From NCBI GenBank assembly GCA_002422175.1, contig DITR01000134.1, positions 13,298-46,523 on the forward strand: a stretch of DNA of 33,226 nt. The letters run 5' to 3'. Positions 31,497 to 33,226 of this stretch are shown here, one piece after another. This stretch comes from Alcaligenaceae bacterium UBA6179. GTDB taxonomy: Bacteria; Pseudomonadota; Gammaproteobacteria; Burkholderiales; Burkholderiaceae_B. A program made the position numbers and the translations under genes. Position 1 is the first letter of the stretch; every line of letters begins with the position of its first letter. The notes under the pieces were generated by a model, which made no database searches, had not been told where the DNA came from, and was given only the letters and a program-made list of their open reading frames with translations.

Positions 31497-32645
31497 ATGA
31501 GCCAGACCAAGACAATAGACGAATCAAAAGTCAAATCACGTCGTAAATTTTTCAGCACCGCTGGTGCTGCAGCTGTAGCCGTACCTTTGGCCGGCTTTCC
31601 TATGATTTCTGTTGCTCAATCACCTATCGTATTGAAAATGCAAGGCGGGTGGGGCGCAACTGACATTTTTAACGATATGGCCAAAGAATATGTGGCTCGC
31701 GTGAATGAAATGTCGGGTGGGCGCTTGCGTATTGACTACCTTAACTCCGGATCAGTTGTTAAACCGTTTGAAATGATGGATGCTGTGAGTAATGGCGTTC
31801 TTGACGCGGGTCACCAAGTATCGGCCTACTGGTACGGCAAGAGCAAAGTCGCTTCACTTTTTGGTTCTGGCCCAGTCACGGGCGCCAACTCATCACAGTT
31901 GCTTGGTTGGATTCATCGCGGTGGTGGTCTAGCACTGTACGATGAATTGCTTAAGAATCTTAAGCTCAATGTCACAACGTTTTTTGCTTTCCCCATGCCA
32001 CCACAGCCACTGGGTTGGTTTAAAGGCACCCCACCAAAAACTGCTGCAGAACTCAAGGGTTACAAATATCGTACCGTGGGTTTAGCAGCAGATTTAATGC
32101 AATCAATGGGTATGAGTGTTACCCAGCTTCCAGGTGGCGAAATTATGCCTGCTATGGAACGCGGTGTGATTGACGCATTTGAATTCAATAACCCAACCTC
32201 AGATCGCGCATTTGGTGCCCAAGACGTTGCCAAAAACTATTCAATGGGTTCATTTCACCAAGCACAAGAGTTTTTTGAAATTACATTCAACAAAACCAAA
32301 TACGACTCTTTGCCCAAAGATTTGCAAGCTATTCTTAAATATGCTGCTGAAGCGGCTTCTTCGTCTAACGAATGGACAGCTCAAGACAGCTACTCACGTG
32401 ACTTACAAAAACTTATCGTTGATGACAAAGTTCGTGTGACCAAGACACCTCAAGCCGTGTTTGATGCTCAAATGAACGCATGGGACACTCTGACTGCTGC
32501 ACTTGCAGCTGAAGACCCATTCTTCAAGAAAGTAGTTGATTCACAGATGGCTTGGTCTAAGCGTGTTGCATATTATGGCTTTTTGGCAGATGCTAATTAC
32601 AAAAGCGCATATGAACACGTCTTCAAAACCAAGTTACCATTCTAA
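31497..32645 (+). CDS. TRAP transporter substrate-binding protein (DctP/TakP-like), Tat-exported
   Basis: A 382-residue periplasmic binding protein. Seen: a twin-arginine signal SRRKFFS (Arg15, Arg16) with hydrophobic stretch and cleavage near SVAQS, then VLKMQGGWGATDIFNDMAKEYVARVNEMSGGRLRIDYLNSG, MMDAVSNGVLDAGHQ, GYKYRTVGLAADLMQSMGMSV and LPGGEIMPAMERGVIDAFEFNNPTSD, which resemble TakP-type proteins for 2-oxo monocarboxylates. GGAG precedes the ATG. It would deliver an organic acid to the DctQM permease, using the Na+ gradient. The ligand is inferred from subfamily resemblance. Confidence 0.9.
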   Translation: MSQTKTIDESKVKSRRKFFSTAGAAAVAVPLAGFPMISVAQSPIVLKMQGGWGATDIFNDMAKEYVARVNEMSGGRLRIDYLNSGSVVKPFEMMDAVSNGVLDAGHQVSAYWYGKSKVASLFGSGPVTGANSSQLLGWIHRGGGLALYDELLKNLKLNVTTFFAFPMPPQPLGWFKGTPPKTAAELKGYKYRTVGLAADLMQSMGMSVTQLPGGEIMPAMERGVIDAFEFNNPTSDRAFGAQDVAKNYSMGSFHQAQEFFEITFNKTKYDSLPKDLQAILKYAAEAASSSNEWTAQDSYSRDLQKLIVDDKVRVTKTPQAVFDAQMNAWDTLTAALAAEDPFFKKVVDSQMAWSKRVAYYGFLADANYKSAYEHVFKTKLPF

Positions 32646-32657
32646 TTTATTGCTAGC

Positions 32658-32684
32658 AATCGCCTAGACCGTGTCTAGGCGATT
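32658..32684. other. Perfect 12-bp hairpin after dctP
   Basis: AATCGCCTAGAC (32658-32669) and GTCTAGGCGATT (32673-32684) pair over 12 bp with a CGT loop, beginning 12 nt after the dctP stop. No T-run follows directly. Such a stem would protect the 3' end of a dctP transcript against exonucleases; it precedes the terminator at 32695-32727. Confidence 0.8.
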
Positions 32685-32694
32685 AACAGGTTCA

Positions 32695-32727
32695 CAAAAA
32701 GGCCGTTGTTTGTCGACGGTTTTTTTT
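32695..32727 (+). terminator. Rho-independent terminator between dctP and dctQ
   Basis: CCGTTG (32703-32708) pairs with CGACGG (32714-32719), with one G-T wobble and a 5-nt loop, followed by eight T (32720-32727) and preceded by an A-run. The dctQ ATG is only 18 nt beyond, with no room for a promoter, so dctQ expression must come from readthrough. This would make dctP mRNA more abundant than the permease mRNA. Confidence 0.75.
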
Positions 32728-32744
32728 AATTGCGGAGAAAGAAA

Positions 32745-33226
32745 ATGGTCGGGTATATCAGATGGGTTGACAGCCTGTCCAAAGCGCTTGGACACTCATT
32801 TGGCTGGTGTATTGTGATGTTGACGCTGGGAACGAGTTTAGAGGTGTTCATGCGTTACATTCTCAATGACCCGACCTCTTGGTCTTATGATATGAGCTAT
32901 ACGTTTTACGGTGCACTATTCATGATGTCTGGGGCTTACGCCTTATCTAAAAACTCTCATGTTCGAGGCGATTTTCTTTACCGCAAATGGAAACCTCGCA
33001 ATCAAGCCAAAGTTGAACTGGCTCTTTATTTTATATTTTACCTACCCGGTATTTTGGCTCTAGTCATAACGGGGTTTTTCTACGCCCTGCAATCATTCAC
33101 AATATTAGAAGTCAGTGTTAACAGCCCCGCGGGTGTTCCCGTTTGGCCTTTAAAAATAGTTCTTGTATTGGCAGGCCTCAGTATGTTGATAGCCGGAACA
33201 GCCGAAATGTGCCGTTGTGTTTTATG
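32745..33226 (+). CDS. TRAP transporter small permease DctQ (3' partial)
   Basis: The ATG at 32745 has GGAG about 8 nt upstream. 160 codons are visible before the right edge, with no stop. Seen: four hydrophobic segments (about 18-37, 50-66, 92-112 and 134-154), with FMRYILNDPTSWSYDMSYTFYGALFMMSGAYALSKNSHVRGDFLY, a DctQ signature in which the first periplasmic loop and the Arg/Asp motif (VRGD) are conserved. DctQ pairs with DctM in the Na+-driven TRAP complex. DctM should follow outside the window. Confidence 0.88.
   Translation, partial: MVGYIRWVDSLSKALGHSFGWCIVMLTLGTSLEVFMRYILNDPTSWSYDMSYTFYGALFMMSGAYALSKNSHVRGDFLYRKWKPRNQAKVELALYFIFYLPGILALVITGFFYALQSFTILEVSVNSPAGVPVWPLKIVLVLAGLSMLIAGTAEMCRCVL

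Overview
The window looks like a chromosomal stretch of a Gram-negative betaproteobacterium, most probably Burkholderiales, with moderate GC. This rests on gene content: a form II CoxSLM-type molybdenum hydroxylase cluster with coxDEGF accessories, YaeQ, an NfeD/FloA pair, ModE-ModABC, a TakP-like TRAP binding protein with a Tat signal, and an outer-membrane beta-barrel at the left edge. Genus is not resolved. No tRNA, rRNA, CRISPR array, insertion sequence or phage gene was seen. The region reads as stable metabolic chromosome rather than a mobile island.

Layout. (1) 1-761: C-terminal part of an outer-membrane protein. (2) 778-5350, minus strand: a CMD-like protein, an acyl-CoA dehydrogenase, an SDR and an APH-fold kinase (the last three joined by 4-bp ATGA overlaps), then ChaN and a 44-residue lipoprotein too short for routine gene calling. 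(3) 5514-9130, plus: YaeQ, NfeD, the flotillin FloA and an unrecognised membrane protein, all overlapping or closely spaced. (4) 9139-10134, minus: a secreted protein of unknown function. (5) 10409-17933, plus: coxS-coxL-coxM-coxD-coxE-coxG-coxF, an aerobic CO-dehydrogenase-like enzyme with its maturation and membrane-docking proteins. (6) 17934-18299: a gene-free leader with several hairpins, followed by a betaine/proline-type ABC transporter in the order X-W-V (18300-21401). (7) 21538-22926: a NOX/ferric-reductase-like heme flavoprotein. (8) 22959-26107: a near-perfect ModE box, then modA-modB-modC-modE. (9) 26264-27541: a cation/dicarboxylate-amino acid symporter. (10) 27676-30012: metY directly abutting a family 9 glycosyltransferase. 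(11) 30163-31245, minus: a Ca2+/Na+ exchanger. (12) 31497-33226, plus: TRAP dctP, a hairpin-terminator pair, then dctQ running off the right edge.

How the parts fit. The Cox-type enzyme needs molybdopterin cytosine dinucleotide cofactor, and the mod operon about 5 kb downstream would supply molybdate under ModE feedback. CoxD, CoxE and CoxF are maturation-type proteins, and CoxG is a membrane-anchored START-like protein. The large-subunit loop AYRGAGR and the S-L-M order place the enzyme in the form II group, so its true substrate is open. The kinase/SDR/acyl-CoA dehydrogenase trio resembles a split version of the ACAD10/ACAD11 architecture and may handle hydroxyacyl-CoA. The items most worth checking are the structured leader before proX, the split kinase-ACAD cluster, the new protein in the flotillin operon, and the terminator between dctP and dctQ.
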